Shown: positions 31,814-41,847, counted from the first letter of the stretch. The stretch: DNA of 53,841 nt from Firm-04 sp003446315 (GCA_946530355.1 CAMNAB010000002.1:1-53841); one strand, 5' to 3'. Made by a program: numbers and translations. The notes: a model not told the origin generated them from the letters alone.

Positions 31814-33013
31814 ATGCCAATGAGTTTTGCTTATACAGCAAAAGACGCAGTCGGTAATGTCCGAAAAGGCGTTATGACAGCGGAAGATGAGCAGGAATTT
31901 CTGGCAAAAATCCGAGAAAAGGGAATGTATGTCACCGAATACAAGGAACGACAGTCCACCGTCAAAACCGTTAAAAAGTTTAAGACGAAGGATCTGGCGT
32001 TTGCAACCCGTCAGATGGCTGCGATGCTGACATCCGGTTTGACACTGGTGAAAGCACTTGACATTCTCTGCAAAGAGCAGGAGAGCGAAGCTGCTCGAAA
32101 TGTATGGCGTGATGTGTATGAAAACGTGCAGAAGGGCGAATCGTTCTCAGATGCACTGGAAGTACACGGAAGCGTCTTCCCGACACTGCTGACATCAATG
32201 GTCGGCGCAGGCGAGTCGTCCGGTCAGATGGACATTATCATGCAGCGTCTCAGTGACTACTATGCAAACCAGAATAAACTCGCAAACACAATTAAGAGTG
32301 CAATGGTTTACCCGATCATCCTGGTTGTCCTGACCATTGCCGTTGTTATCGGCGTTTTCGTGTTCATCATGCCGGTCTTCGAAGACTTGTATGAAGACCC
32401 TGCGGATATGCCGACACTGACCAAAGCAATGACTGCGATCGGTAAGTTCCTGGTTGCGCACTGGCTCATCCTGATATTAGTGGTAGCAGCATTGATATTC
32501 GCATTCGTTTATATGATGAAGCTCCCGGATACGCGCGTGAAATGGGACCGCTTCATTATAAAAGGACCGGGATTCGGCAAACTGGTTGTGAAGATCTACA
32601 CAGCACGTTTTGCACAGACTATGGCTTCCCTTTATTCTTCCGGTCTTCCGATGGTTGAATGTCTGAAGCGCTCCGCAGATACGCTGAACAACTCCTACAT
32701 CTCCATGAAGTTCCGCGATATTATTGATGAGGTCAAGAGTGGTGAAACACTCAGCTCCTCGATCCAAAGAGCCGACATCTTCGATTCCATGTTCTGCTCC
32801 ATCATCTTCGTTGGTGAGGAAGCCGGTGCATTGGATGACATTCTCGCAAAAACCGCTGAATATTACGACGAAGAAGCAGACTCCGCCGTTAAGCGTCTGT
32901 GCTCCATGCTCGAACCGTTGATGCTGATTATCCTCGGCGTTATCATCGGTCTCGTCTGCGCAGCGTTCTTCCCGGCACTGTACGATTCGATCGGCAACAT
33001 CGGCGACGAATAA
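31814..33013 (+). CDS. pilC: type IV pilus platform protein PilC
   Basis: 399 residues, the usual GspF/PilC length. It has two homologous halves, each with a cytoplasmic helical bundle and membrane helices: FATRQMAAMLTSGLTLVKAL in the first and FAQTMASLYSSGLPMVECL in the second. Hydrophobic segments lie near 165-205, 215-235 and 365-390. PilC is the inner-membrane platform that turns with the PilB/PilT motors. It is the first gene of the pilus run. Confidence 0.95.
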   Translation: MPMSFAYTAKDAVGNVRKGVMTAEDEQEFLAKIREKGMYVTEYKERQSTVKTVKKFKTKDLAFATRQMAAMLTSGLTLVKALDILCKEQESEAARNVWRDVYENVQKGESFSDALEVHGSVFPTLLTSMVGAGESSGQMDIIMQRLSDYYANQNKLANTIKSAMVYPIILVVLTIAVVIGVFVFIMPVFEDLYEDPADMPTLTKAMTAIGKFLVAHWLILILVVAALIFAFVYMMKLPDTRVKWDRFIIKGPGFGKLVVKIYTARFAQTMASLYSSGLPMVECLKRSADTLNNSYISMKFRDIIDEVKSGETLSSSIQRADIFDSMFCSIIFVGEEAGALDDILAKTAEYYDEEADSAVKRLCSMLEPLMLIILGVIIGLVCAAFFPALYDSIGNIGDE

Positions 33014-33039
33014 TCAATTTAAAAGAACGAAGGCTTTTG

Positions 33040-33062
33040 GTGCGGCGGCAGCGCCGCCGCAC
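33040..33062 (+). other. intergenic stem-loop between pilC and pilMN
   Basis: A perfect 10-bp GC stem GTGCGGCGGC-AGC-GCCGCCGCAC with no T-run. It is likely an mRNA processing or 3'-protection element rather than a full terminator. Confidence 0.6.
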
Positions 33063-33103
33063 ACATAATACGTCAACTTAATACAGAGAGGTGGATTTCG
33101 TAA

Positions 33104-34771
33104 ATGCTTTCCTTTGACATTACCGACCGTAATATAAGGATTATTAAGGGTGCTGAAAGCAACGGCAGAATTCGTATCAACTCCGCTGCAACTCTTAATC
33201 TTGAAGAAGAAGTCATTGTGAACGGTCACGTTCGTGACGTTCCCCGTCTTGCGACTTTGATCAACCAGGTGCTCCGCACCAACAAAATGCCCGATAAAGA
33301 AGCGATCGTCAGCATTTCTTCCAACATGACGATCTTCAAGGAACTGCATATTCAGAAAGCTGAAAAACAGCAGGACTTCATGAAGATGGTTCGTGCGGAA
33401 ATGGCTGCTGCACTCGGCATTGATGAGTCCTATTCGGTATCCTACATCATCGTCGGCGATTCCGACCAGACCGAAGGTGCAAAGAAGGTTCTCGCAACCG
33501 CTTGCCCGTATGAAGTTGTTGACTGCTATAAGCGCGTGTTCAATATGCTTCAGATCAACCTGCGCAGCGTTATGATCGGCTGTAACTGCATTACCAAGGT
33601 GCTGCTTGCCGATACCAAGACAAAGGCAAAGATGCCGCTGCTCGCTGTTCAGATCGACAACAACTTTATCTCCCTGAACCTCTATGAGAAGGGTCAGCTT
33701 TCCTTCTCCCGTTTCGCTTCGATTTCTGCGGAAGACTATGATGATTCCGAAGACTATGTATTCGAAGCAGTCAACGAAAACATTTTCCGTATGCTGCAGT
33801 TCCAGAAATCCAAGTCCGGCAGCGATCCGATTGAGAATGTTGTGTTCTACGGCGATACCCATGAGTACGTCCGCCTGACAAACGAACTCGAAAAGATGGG
33901 CATCCGCACCAGCATTATCAATGTGCCCCCGCAGATCCACGGATATGAGAATCTGGAGTTCTCCTCTTACGCAAACGCCATCGGTGCAATGTTCAAGCGT
34001 AATAAGGATACCGAGTACATCAACCTGCTCGCAACCGATACGGTCAACAATAACAAGATCCGTTCCAACAGCTCCTATGCAGCGCTGCTCGGTATTGCGG
34101 CAGCAGTATCTATTGTGATCTGTGCCGGAGCATGGGGCTTTATTAATCACCAGAACAATGAAGTGCTGGATCAGATTGAAGAATATCAGGATAAGAAAGC
34201 ATCCAAGCTCGCAGCGCAACTTGATGAACAGCTCACAATGCTGAATGACAAGCAGACAGCCGTGAATACATATCTCGAAGGTGTCAGCGATGCATATAAT
34301 GCATATGTCAGCCGTCCGAAGCCGGTAAAGGATATGTATCTTGAGATCGAGCAGGCGATCAATACAGCAGTTGCTGAAAAAGCCGGCACCGATAACGCGC
34401 TGGAATCCGGATTTGCTACCATTAAGCAGCTTGATTTCAATGATGGTATTTTCTCGCTGGATCTGGCAATTGACAGAGAAACCGATGTGCCGATCCCGGT
34501 TCTTCCTTCGAAGGTCGTTGAAGCACTTCGTGCACTGGATGACGTTCAGAATGTCTCTTACAATGGATTTTCGATTGTCAAAAAAGAGAATCAGGGTCAG
34601 CAGGTGCAGGCAGCCGTTCAGGTTGACGATGAAGGCAACCCGATCCAGGTTGAGGCCACTGTTGAAGAAGCAGAAGATGAGCGCCTTCAGGTGCGCATTA
34701 GCATGAAGGGCGGAGCACTTGACCTTCAGAAGATCGCTGGCGAAGAAGAAGCAGAGGAGGGCGCACAATGA
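33104..34771 (+). CDS. PilM-PilN fusion, type IV pilus alignment protein
   Basis: 555 residues. The first 310 or so form the actin-like PilM domain (LSFDITDRNIRIIKG, LAVQIDNNFISLNLYEKGQLSFSRF, GDTHEYVRL). A membrane helix follows (about 325-345) and then a PilN-like extracytoplasmic part with a coiled stretch and a ferredoxin-like domain (FNDGIFSLDLAI). An acidic tail ends the protein. In Gram-negative systems PilM and PilN are separate, and the PilN tail docks on PilM; here they are covalently joined. The stop overlaps the next start by 4 bases (ATGA), coupling it to PilO. Confidence 0.85.
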   Translation: MLSFDITDRNIRIIKGAESNGRIRINSAATLNLEEEVIVNGHVRDVPRLATLINQVLRTNKMPDKEAIVSISSNMTIFKELHIQKAEKQQDFMKMVRAEMAAALGIDESYSVSYIIVGDSDQTEGAKKVLATACPYEVVDCYKRVFNMLQINLRSVMIGCNCITKVLLADTKTKAKMPLLAVQIDNNFISLNLYEKGQLSFSRFASISAEDYDDSEDYVFEAVNENIFRMLQFQKSKSGSDPIENVVFYGDTHEYVRLTNELEKMGIRTSIINVPPQIHGYENLEFSSYANAIGAMFKRNKDTEYINLLATDTVNNNKIRSNSSYAALLGIAAAVSIVICAGAWGFINHQNNEVLDQIEEYQDKKASKLAAQLDEQLTMLNDKQTAVNTYLEGVSDAYNAYVSRPKPVKDMYLEIEQAINTAVAEKAGTDNALESGFATIKQLDFNDGIFSLDLAIDRETDVPIPVLPSKVVEALRALDDVQNVSYNGFSIVKKENQGQQVQAAVQVDDEGNPIQVEATVEEAEDERLQVRISMKGGALDLQKIAGEEEAEEGAQ

Positions 34772-35643
34772 AACTTGGATACCGCGATAGAGTCATCTTG
34801 CTGATTGCAATCGTTGCAGTTATTTTCATCATCGCAATTTTTGCATTTATCAGACCGAAGCTGGAAGACCTCAATAACAACAAGCAGGCACTGGAAGGTG
34901 TCAAGACAGAATGGGAAACCAAAGTTATCGAATTTGACAGAATTCCCGCCAAGCAGAAGACCATTAAAGCAAGATATCAGGAGAGCCTTGATATTTCAAA
35001 GGGATTTACCGATGAGATGGACGGTCTCGGACTTGAAAACTTTGTTCGTGAAGGCTTCGTGAACATCGACCAGTTTATCGGCGACGGCGTTCTGATGACC
35101 GAATCATTGAATGTTACAGATGAAACAGCAGCTACACTGGGCTACTATTTCTATGCGCCGAATATTGTGACATATCCGCTGTATGAGAATGCAGACCTTG
35201 ATGGTTCTCTGGCACTGGAAGCAGCCTCAAAGCTGCTGGAATCCAATGTGCTTTCTGCACGCTCTGCACAGACCGTCAGCAATGGTACACACACTGTGAA
35301 GCTCATCATCAACCAGACCGATGTTCTGGATCTGCTTGATTCCATCAAAGCATATGCAGATGCAAACAACGATGCAATGATGATCACAAATGTTGTGACC
35401 AAGGATTACTACAGATTCAATCAGAATACTGCTGCACCGACTCCGCAGCTTGATGATGAGGGCAACCCGATTCCGGGTACAGGCGGAACAGCAGAGGGTG
35501 ATGATATGAAACCGGGCTACACAGAGGTCACCATTACCTATAAGTCGATTTACATGCAGGAGCCGACTGAACCGGATGTCGGACCTGCCTATGATAAAAC
35601 GATTTGGGATGGCGAAGAGTGGCGAGATCCAGTTGCTGAGTAA
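34768..35643 (+). CDS. pilO: PilO-like type IV pilus alignment protein
   Basis: 291 residues: a short cytoplasmic start, one membrane helix (about 8-28), a coiled-coil (about 30-75) and a C-terminal ferredoxin-like domain (HTVKLIINQTDVLDLLDSIKAYA). This is the PilO architecture, with an acidic insertion near the end. It would pair with the PilN part of the preceding protein. Sequence identity to PilO is weak, so the call rests on architecture and position. Confidence 0.8.
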   Translation: MKLGYRDRVILLIAIVAVIFIIAIFAFIRPKLEDLNNNKQALEGVKTEWETKVIEFDRIPAKQKTIKARYQESLDISKGFTDEMDGLGLENFVREGFVNIDQFIGDGVLMTESLNVTDETAATLGYYFYAPNIVTYPLYENADLDGSLALEAASKLLESNVLSARSAQTVSNGTHTVKLIINQTDVLDLLDSIKAYADANNDAMMITNVVTKDYYRFNQNTAAPTPQLDDEGNPIPGTGGTAEGDDMKPGYTEVTITYKSIYMQEPTEPDVGPAYDKTIWDGEEWRDPVAE

Positions 35644-35653
35644 TTGATGGGTA

Positions 35654-35695
35654 CGGATATGCCTTCTTAGAGACAAATTCTAAGAAGGCTATCCG
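35654..35695 (+). other. long stem-loop between pilO and the PilX-like gene
   Basis: CGGATA-GCCTTCTTAGA pairs with TCTAAGAAGGC-TATCCG (17 pairs, one bulge) around a 7-base loop. There is no T-run. It is probably an mRNA processing or stability site within the operon. Confidence 0.6.
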
Positions 35696-35717
35696 CAATT
35701 GAGAAAGGTGGTTTCAA

Positions 35718-38651
35718 ATGAAACGAATCTTGAAGAAAGGAAAAGTGGGAGGAACCGTACTGCTCACCACAACCGGCGTTATGCTGGTGCTAGTCGTGTT
35801 CCTTATGTCGACGCTCGTTCTTGCAACATCGTCAAACCGTCGTTCGTACTATACTTACTACGAAACGCAGGCGCAATATGCCGCGCAGGCGGCACTCGAT
35901 GCAGTAACATCCTCAGCATATAATGATCCGGAGTTTCACCGTTGGATTGTCCAAAACATTACACCGGGAACGGCTGCGCGACCGGTCACAGTTGATTTTA
36001 CAAGCTCCAGCATTCAGTTTACCGATGATTATGATTCCGTAAACTGCTTTATTGAAAGCGTGCAGCCCAGCTATGTCTGGGATGACGTAACACAGGCAGT
36101 TCACAGACAGGATGCATGGCGTATCACAGCAGTTGCATCTGTCGGAAACGGCAGAAATGCATCTGAAGCATCCGTTTCGAACTATCTTTATGAAAACTTC
36201 CAGGTTGAAGATCCTTCGTTGATGAACTCTGTTCAGAATACGGCAGAAAACACGGTTTATGACTATACACCGAGTGTTACTCCGACGACCACACCGCCTC
36301 TGAGCACTTTGGTCAGTGCGGTTTCGTCGCTTTCTGCATCTGCAACCAACAACAACTTTACTTCTCTTGGCCCGCAGGGATCCGGCCTTTCCGGATTGCC
36401 GCTTGGCAGAATTTTGTATGACAGCGCTCCCGGCGATTACACAGCCAGCACGATCAACGACAACTTTGCAGTTGGCAATGTGCTGTTTGTAAACAATGTG
36501 TACAGCTCTGTTCTGCGTCATACTGAATTCCAGCATTTCGGCGAATCTGCCATTTATTATGGCAACCTGTATTCCAAGAACAAGGGCGGCAACGCAGGCT
36601 TCCGCTGGATTTCCAATATGTCCACAGCAGAAGTCAATGCCGAAGGCGGTACGATCCAGTATCTGAGACTGCCTTATGTGTATGTTGACGGCCGCATGAT
36701 CTGCGATACCTACAGTGTCCCGAATCCGAATCCGGGTCAGGAAAGCGAAACCGGCGGCGGCGGCTTCTATGTCGGCTGCAACTATGACGGCACACCCGGC
36801 ACACATCCGGTCAATCTGTATGCAGGCGGCATCCAGTCTTCCGGTGCAAACAATGACTTCGCAATTTTCGGCGATGCATATTTGTATGATCCGGGCTTGG
36901 ATTCTGTCTGGTCCAACGGCTTGGGCGGCGTGTCTGCACTTCGTACATTCGTCTTTAACAATATCACCCAAAGCGGTTCCCATTACGGTCACACCGGAAC
37001 GGGTAACCTGTTCTGTAACAACCATTCGCTTGAGATCAAAGGCGGTACCAATATTGACGGCGACCTGATCTTTACCAATAAGTCCGGTACGCTGACGATT
37101 TCCGGCCCGATCACAGTCGGCGGTAAGGTTGTATGTGCAGGCACACTGGTCGGCGCAGAAAATCTGACTGTTGGCACGAATGAGATCGTGACCGGCGATG
37201 CATGCGCAAACTGGTATGACGGTACTTATGGAACGCATTGTGCATTTGATGATTATGTCGCAAGAGCAGATGCTATTCCGCTGATGCCGTTCTCGTATCG
37301 AATTGATGAGATCCATAAACGGTATACCCGCTGGGATCTGAAATCAGGCGATGAAGCCACAGCACGTCAGAATATGAATGCGGATCCGCTGATTGCAGAG
37401 AGCATTGCAACCGGTCATACATGGGACGTGATGCCATTCACCACTGTTGAAGATGTTCCGCAGTATTCAAGAATCGAACCGGGACAGCCGGGATTTGATC
37501 CTGGTTCGGCAATCTATGATGCTTCGAACAACTATCAGGGCTACAACCTGATTATGGTCAGTGTCACCAGCACAACAACAACAAATTACGCACCTTACAC
37601 GACTCCGATCCACGGTTCCGGTTTCATTCCGGAGTATAATCCGGTTTCTCCGGCTACTGCGATGCAGACGATGACCCATTCCAGCAGCTACGACATTGAA
37701 AGTACTGCAAGATTCTCCGAATTGATGGATTCCGGTGCTCCGGTATATAACAACGCAAACAAACCGAGTTTTTACAATAACATCCCGGTTGTTTATCACG
37801 ATGAGGCTGCGCATGAGCAGAGAGCAAATGTGAATGCGTATGTCATCAATACGGACTGCACGATCGACCTGAACGATGGTTACAACAGCGCAACGATCTT
37901 TATTGATCCGACAATTGGCAACCATGGCAACTCCAACCCGCTGTATGTCAAGTTTACAGGCACCAATATTGCAAACTGCAATACAACTGTTATCATTAAC
38001 AATACTGCTTCTTACAGCCCGGATTACACCACGACGGTGATCCCGTATGCAACAGAATCCCCGATGAACTTTGCAGAGCGCCGCGAAGTCTATATCTTCT
38101 TTGAAGATGGCTTTGGTTCAGCAGCAGGTGCATTCAAACTCTGCTGTTCCGGCGCATACGGTCAGATGACCAGCGGACAATGGAATGTCGTTTCGAACCC
38201 GATCTATCCGGATAATGCAAACTGGAGCTCTCTTCGTGAAGATGTGAAATATGCATATGAGCTGGTTCCGAACGTCACCATCTTCGGCGAAGCAAACGGT
38301 ACCTTCACATTCAGAAACGCATGCTTCCTGAATGCGGATATTCTGATTCCGAACGGCACGATCAAAAACGAAAACGCTTCCAATTACCAGGCAAGCATTA
38401 CCTACCGCGAATTCTGCGACTCGAATTCGTTCGGCCCGTCCGACAGATCGACCGTCGGTGTCGGTTCCTGCCTTGTCCGCAGTTTGTCCAGTACACCGAA
38501 CATTGCACAGCTTGCATATATCGGTGACTCCAGACGCACGAGCACTCCGCCTTCGATCAGAATCGTAGACAGACAGACAAACGGCAACAGTGATTACCTC
38601 GGTCAGGAGAATCAGGATTACTTTGCAAACCAGTATCGTGGTCCGAACTAA
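35718..38651 (+). CDS. giant PilX/PulK-like pilus-associated protein
   Basis: 977 residues. The N-terminus is a basic stretch and one hydrophobic helix (about 11-37; GGTVLLTTTGVMLVLVVFLM), then YYTYYETQAQYAAQAALDAV, the pattern of PilX-type minor pilins with their alpha-helix running into the periplasmic face. It lacks the GFTLxE signature of the other pilins here. The remaining 900 residues are Ser/Thr/Asn/Gly-rich and beta-rich, like a surface adhesin. I infer a tip or surface adhesin presented by the pilus. Length is far above the usual 150-300 of PilX. Confidence 0.7.
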   Translation: MKRILKKGKVGGTVLLTTTGVMLVLVVFLMSTLVLATSSNRRSYYTYYETQAQYAAQAALDAVTSSAYNDPEFHRWIVQNITPGTAARPVTVDFTSSSIQFTDDYDSVNCFIESVQPSYVWDDVTQAVHRQDAWRITAVASVGNGRNASEASVSNYLYENFQVEDPSLMNSVQNTAENTVYDYTPSVTPTTTPPLSTLVSAVSSLSASATNNNFTSLGPQGSGLSGLPLGRILYDSAPGDYTASTINDNFAVGNVLFVNNVYSSVLRHTEFQHFGESAIYYGNLYSKNKGGNAGFRWISNMSTAEVNAEGGTIQYLRLPYVYVDGRMICDTYSVPNPNPGQESETGGGGFYVGCNYDGTPGTHPVNLYAGGIQSSGANNDFAIFGDAYLYDPGLDSVWSNGLGGVSALRTFVFNNITQSGSHYGHTGTGNLFCNNHSLEIKGGTNIDGDLIFTNKSGTLTISGPITVGGKVVCAGTLVGAENLTVGTNEIVTGDACANWYDGTYGTHCAFDDYVARADAIPLMPFSYRIDEIHKRYTRWDLKSGDEATARQNMNADPLIAESIATGHTWDVMPFTTVEDVPQYSRIEPGQPGFDPGSAIYDASNNYQGYNLIMVSVTSTTTTNYAPYTTPIHGSGFIPEYNPVSPATAMQTMTHSSSYDIESTARFSELMDSGAPVYNNANKPSFYNNIPVVYHDEAAHEQRANVNAYVINTDCTIDLNDGYNSATIFIDPTIGNHGNSNPLYVKFTGTNIANCNTTVIINNTASYSPDYTTTVIPYATESPMNFAERREVYIFFEDGFGSAAGAFKLCCSGAYGQMTSGQWNVVSNPIYPDNANWSSLREDVKYAYELVPNVTIFGEANGTFTFRNACFLNADILIPNGTIKNENASNYQASITYREFCDSNSFGPSDRSTVGVGSCLVRSLSSTPNIAQLAYIGDSRRTSTPPSIRIVDRQTNGNSDYLGQENQDYFANQYRGPN

Positions 38652-38669
38652 TTGAAAGGAGGATGTTCA

Positions 38670-39698
38670 ATGAAAAAGCAAAAAGGCATGACGCTTGTCG
38701 AGATCGTTGTCTCATTGGCGATTTATGCTCTGTTTACCATGCTCATTGCACAGGTCATGACATTGGTAAACCTGACGATTCGTTCTACCAATTCGCTGAA
38801 CAGACAACTTTCTTATGAGTCGAGATATGCCGATAACCTTTTAACCGCAGACGGAACAGGCAGCGATTTCGCTGCCCAGACCGTTGAGTATCGTGTGCGC
38901 TATGACGGCACATGGGATACGGCTGCGGACAGATGGGACTCAACCCCGAAACTTGTCCGTGTCAACCCGTTTGTACCGGGCGGCGGCGGTCTTTGGAGCG
39001 CCTATAATGAAAGTGATCCGCGCAACGTAAAAGAAGGCGTAGAGTATGTGACACATACGCCGAACGGCGAAGTCGTAAACCAGGATCTGAATGACGATGT
39101 AGGAATTACCCATAATGCACACTACCGTTTCATGCGGTTCACAACGAACGTCAGAACACCGGGTTCTTATCCCGGCCCGGATTTCCCGATCTATATTCGT
39201 ATCGTCCCTTATTATACAAGAGATGAAGCGGATCCTTCTATTACCGATGCACAGAAGCGCACATGGATTCTGAATGCAGATAATATTCTGTCGAAGATGG
39301 AAACCATTACCATCACCAACTTCTCGCCCGGCGTTCCGTTTGACAGCGGCAACACAACAGAAGTAATCAATGGCCCGTTTACCTATGGACAGAATCCGGA
39401 TCTGATTATCCATGTCCACAATGCTGCTGACCCGATTGTTGCCGGCACACAGGAAATTCACGGCGATATCAAACTGCAGGTTGACGGCAAGATTTTTGAC
39501 AACTCCGTTCAGAAATGGACAGAAACCCCGATCACATTCTATCAGTTTGTTCAGGTCGGAACCAGTGAAGCAAACAGAACATTCTATGATAAGTGCGTGA
39601 TCGAGTACAATCTGAACGAAAAATCCTTCTTGATGATGGATAGTATGACACCGGATCAGGATGTGCCTGATCTGCCCAATTACGATGATTACCGCTGA
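38670..39698 (+). CDS. minor type IV prepilin (PilW/PilJ-like)
   Basis: 342 residues from the ATG after AAAGGAGG. The type III signal is short and basic (MKKQKG) and is followed by MTLVEIVVSLAIYALFTML, with Glu at mature position 5, so PilD should cut after Gly6. The C-terminal 300 residues form a large globular head with repeated Asn/Asp/Pro stretches. Such large minor pilins prime assembly or sit at the tip. Translated just after the PilX-like gene. Confidence 0.85.
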   Translation: MKKQKGMTLVEIVVSLAIYALFTMLIAQVMTLVNLTIRSTNSLNRQLSYESRYADNLLTADGTGSDFAAQTVEYRVRYDGTWDTAADRWDSTPKLVRVNPFVPGGGGLWSAYNESDPRNVKEGVEYVTHTPNGEVVNQDLNDDVGITHNAHYRFMRFTTNVRTPGSYPGPDFPIYIRIVPYYTRDEADPSITDAQKRTWILNADNILSKMETITITNFSPGVPFDSGNTTEVINGPFTYGQNPDLIIHVHNAADPIVAGTQEIHGDIKLQVDGKIFDNSVQKWTETPITFYQFVQVGTSEANRTFYDKCVIEYNLNEKSFLMMDSMTPDQDVPDLPNYDDYR

Positions 39699-39725
39699 TT
39701 CACAATAGCGGATTCTAAGGCGGCT

Positions 39726-39744
39726 GCCGGACGACGGGTCCGGC
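39726..39744 (+). other. stem-loop between the two minor prepilin genes
   Basis: GCCGGAC-GACGG-GTCCGGC, a 7-bp GC stem without a T-run, in the 75-base gap between the genes. Confidence 0.5.
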
Positions 39745-39773
39745 GGCATGCCCTGGGAAGGAGTATGAGAGCG

Positions 39774-40808
39774 ATGAAAATGAAACGCAAAGGCTTCACG
39801 CTTGTTGAATTGGTTATCGTAATGGCACTGTTTTCTGTTGTGATGTTCGGTGTTGCACAGCTTATGAGTCCTGTGTCGAAATTCTATGCCAGAACATCGA
39901 ATTACGAGAGTTCAACTGCGTGTATTGACAATATCAAGCGTGCAATTGAAGGCAACCTGAAATACGCTGACCGCGTCCGCGTCTATCAGAACTTTGATCC
40001 CGGTACAAATCGTGACACACATGTTCAGCAATTCTGGGCAGAGTTTTTTGAAGACCGGCAGTTCCTGGATTGCCAGGGTACGATCTATGCATTGACATTT
40101 GACAACAATGCACCGAACGTCTCTTTTGATTCTGATCCGAATATTAACTCGTGGGTCATCAGCGGTTATAACAATCTGGAAGATTTTGCTGATGCGCAGC
40201 TTAATTCCGGTGAAATTACACTTTATGAGTATAATTTTACGAATTCGACGCCACCTACACTTGTAAACACAACCCCGTGGTATGTAAACCAGAAGATGTA
40301 CGGCAATTATGAATATCAGTTCCGTCTCGGCGGCTTGACAGTTTCCGGTTCGGTCGGCGCATTCGACCCTGCTGACTGCACCATCACGATCACCAGCCAT
40401 GAGATCTCCAGAAACCACGCATACAACGGCAACCGCCTTGTTGTGAATAGTACTGGAAATACGGAGTCTGCATCCTTCTCGATGAAGAATGTGCTGGATC
40501 CGGCAACCAACTACAATACCCCGCTGGACGATTTCAAGCTGATTTTCGACAATGCGACCGCAACTTACAGCGTAACCGGTCCGAAGCGTTACATCATGGA
40601 TACCACACCGCATCCGCGTTATGCAACCATGATCCAGAACCCGTTCGATCTTTCGAACCCCGGCACGATCCAGTACGGCGGCGACGATCTGACCAGAACG
40701 AACGCAGCGATCCCCGGTTTCTACTTCATCTTCACAATGCCGGATTCGGTACAGGACGATGTAGACACAGAATATATGACAGACGTAGATAGCGTATTCA
40801 ACCCGTAA
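39774..40808 (+). CDS. minor type IV prepilin
   Basis: 344 residues. I choose the ATG at MKMKRKG because AAGGAG lies 10 bases before it; an ATG three codons earlier is too close. The cleavage region is KRKG|FTLVELVIVMALFSVV, with Glu at position 5 of the mature protein. A long globular head follows. Paralogous in plan to the previous gene; the two probably act together as a priming or tip complex. Confidence 0.85.
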   Translation: MKMKRKGFTLVELVIVMALFSVVMFGVAQLMSPVSKFYARTSNYESSTACIDNIKRAIEGNLKYADRVRVYQNFDPGTNRDTHVQQFWAEFFEDRQFLDCQGTIYALTFDNNAPNVSFDSDPNINSWVISGYNNLEDFADAQLNSGEITLYEYNFTNSTPPTLVNTTPWYVNQKMYGNYEYQFRLGGLTVSGSVGAFDPADCTITITSHEISRNHAYNGNRLVVNSTGNTESASFSMKNVLDPATNYNTPLDDFKLIFDNATATYSVTGPKRYIMDTTPHPRYATMIQNPFDLSNPGTIQYGGDDLTRTNAAIPGFYFIFTMPDSVQDDVDTEYMTDVDSVFNP

Positions 40809-40823
40809 CAGTGTACAAAATGA

Positions 40824-40848
40824 GGGCAGCCGGAGTTGCCGGCTGCCC
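40824..40848. other. stem-loop after the minor prepilin gene
   Basis: GGGCAGCCGG pairs with CCGGCTGCCC around AGTTG. There is no T-run on the plus side. It lies between convergent genes (minor prepilin and pilD) and may be a weak terminator or an mRNA-end stabiliser. Confidence 0.5.
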
Positions 40849-40892
40849 ACTATCTAAAACCTGAAATGCTTCGGTGTTTCGCTGTTCGATGC

Positions 40893-41813
40893 TCAGCGCA
40901 GAAGCATGAGCATCGAAGTGTAATGATGGATCGTTTCATCCGTTGTGAGGAATTGCGCCACATAATTGTGAATGTACCAGTCAGTCAGCTCCTCGCCGAA
41001 CATTGCACCGAGCAGAAGCCCCGCACAAAGATAAGGGCCAAATGCGAATTTCGATTCGCCAGTCACCTTTTTAATGATAAGACCGAATATTACAGCAAGA
41101 AAAATGCCGATGACAGTCGCCGGGATCATTGCTTTCCAACCGAGCAGCAAACCGGCACAGCCCATCAGAATGGTATCACCCAGTTCGATGCCGCGCACTT
41201 TTTCACCGGTTTTTTTCTTGATGTAAGCACCGCTGATTTCACCGATCAGGAAGAACGGAACAGAGATGATCACTCCTCCGATGAGCCGATCCGGAATATG
41301 CAGATATGTGACAAAATGTGCCGGGATCGCCAGCAGACCGATTGCAAACAGCATCGGGAGATACATGTCCATGGTGTCCCAGTCAATAAATGCAATGCAA
41401 ATCAGCAGAGAGGTGAACAGACACATCAGGAAGGTGTAAACACTGACACCGAAAACGAGGAAACAGGCAACATAGAGCAAACCGTTGAGTGACTCGACAA
41501 TGGGATAACGAGCCGAGATCTTTTCACCGCAGTTATGACATTTTCCGCGGAGCATGAGCCAACTGAAAACCGGGATCAGATCAATGAACCGGATTTTTGC
41601 CCCGCAGGTCATACAGTGTGAAGACCGCTTGATGAGGGATTCTCCGCGCGGCAGGCGAATGATGACAACATTCAAAAAGCTGCCGATGCAGATGCCGTAA
41701 AGGAATACGACCGGAATCGCCATGAGCATGAAACGGCCAAGATCATCGTAGTATTGCCATTCCTTCCAGCCGGTGTTGGCTGCCAGCGCAGCCAGGGAAA
41801 ACATTTTGTACAT
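40893..41813 (-). CDS. pilD: prepilin peptidase PilD (GspO family)
   Basis: 306 residues from the ATG after AAAGGAGGT; a much longer frame runs antisense through pilB and is rejected. After a first membrane segment come the zinc motifs CMTCG and CHNCG. The catalytic aspartates are in FIDWDTMDMYLP and IELGDTILMG, where the usual FGxGD reads ELGD. About eight membrane helices. PilD cuts the prepilin leader and methylates the new N-terminus. It is the only T4P gene on the minus strand, set inside the pilus run. Confidence 0.92.
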   Translation of the reverse strand: MYKMFSLAALAANTGWKEWQYYDDLGRFMLMAIPVVFLYGICIGSFLNVVIIRLPRGESLIKRSSHCMTCGAKIRFIDLIPVFSWLMLRGKCHNCGEKISARYPIVESLNGLLYVACFLVFGVSVYTFLMCLFTSLLICIAFIDWDTMDMYLPMLFAIGLLAIPAHFVTYLHIPDRLIGGVIISVPFFLIGEISGAYIKKKTGEKVRGIELGDTILMGCAGLLLGWKAMIPATVIGIFLAVIFGLIIKKVTGESKFAFGPYLCAGLLLGAMFGEELTDWYIHNYVAQFLTTDETIHHYTSMLMLLR

Positions 41814-41847
41814 AACGGTACCTCCTTTATGGTTTGTACTGTTATCT

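Noticed and set aside
33014..34768. Minus-strand ORF of 584 codons opposite pilMN
   Set aside because: Antisense shadow caused by strong codon bias. It has no domain and no promoter of its own.
40893..41813. PilD as inactive because FGxGD reads ELGD
   Set aside because: Both catalytic Asp residues and both zinc CxxC pairs are present; only flanking residues differ.
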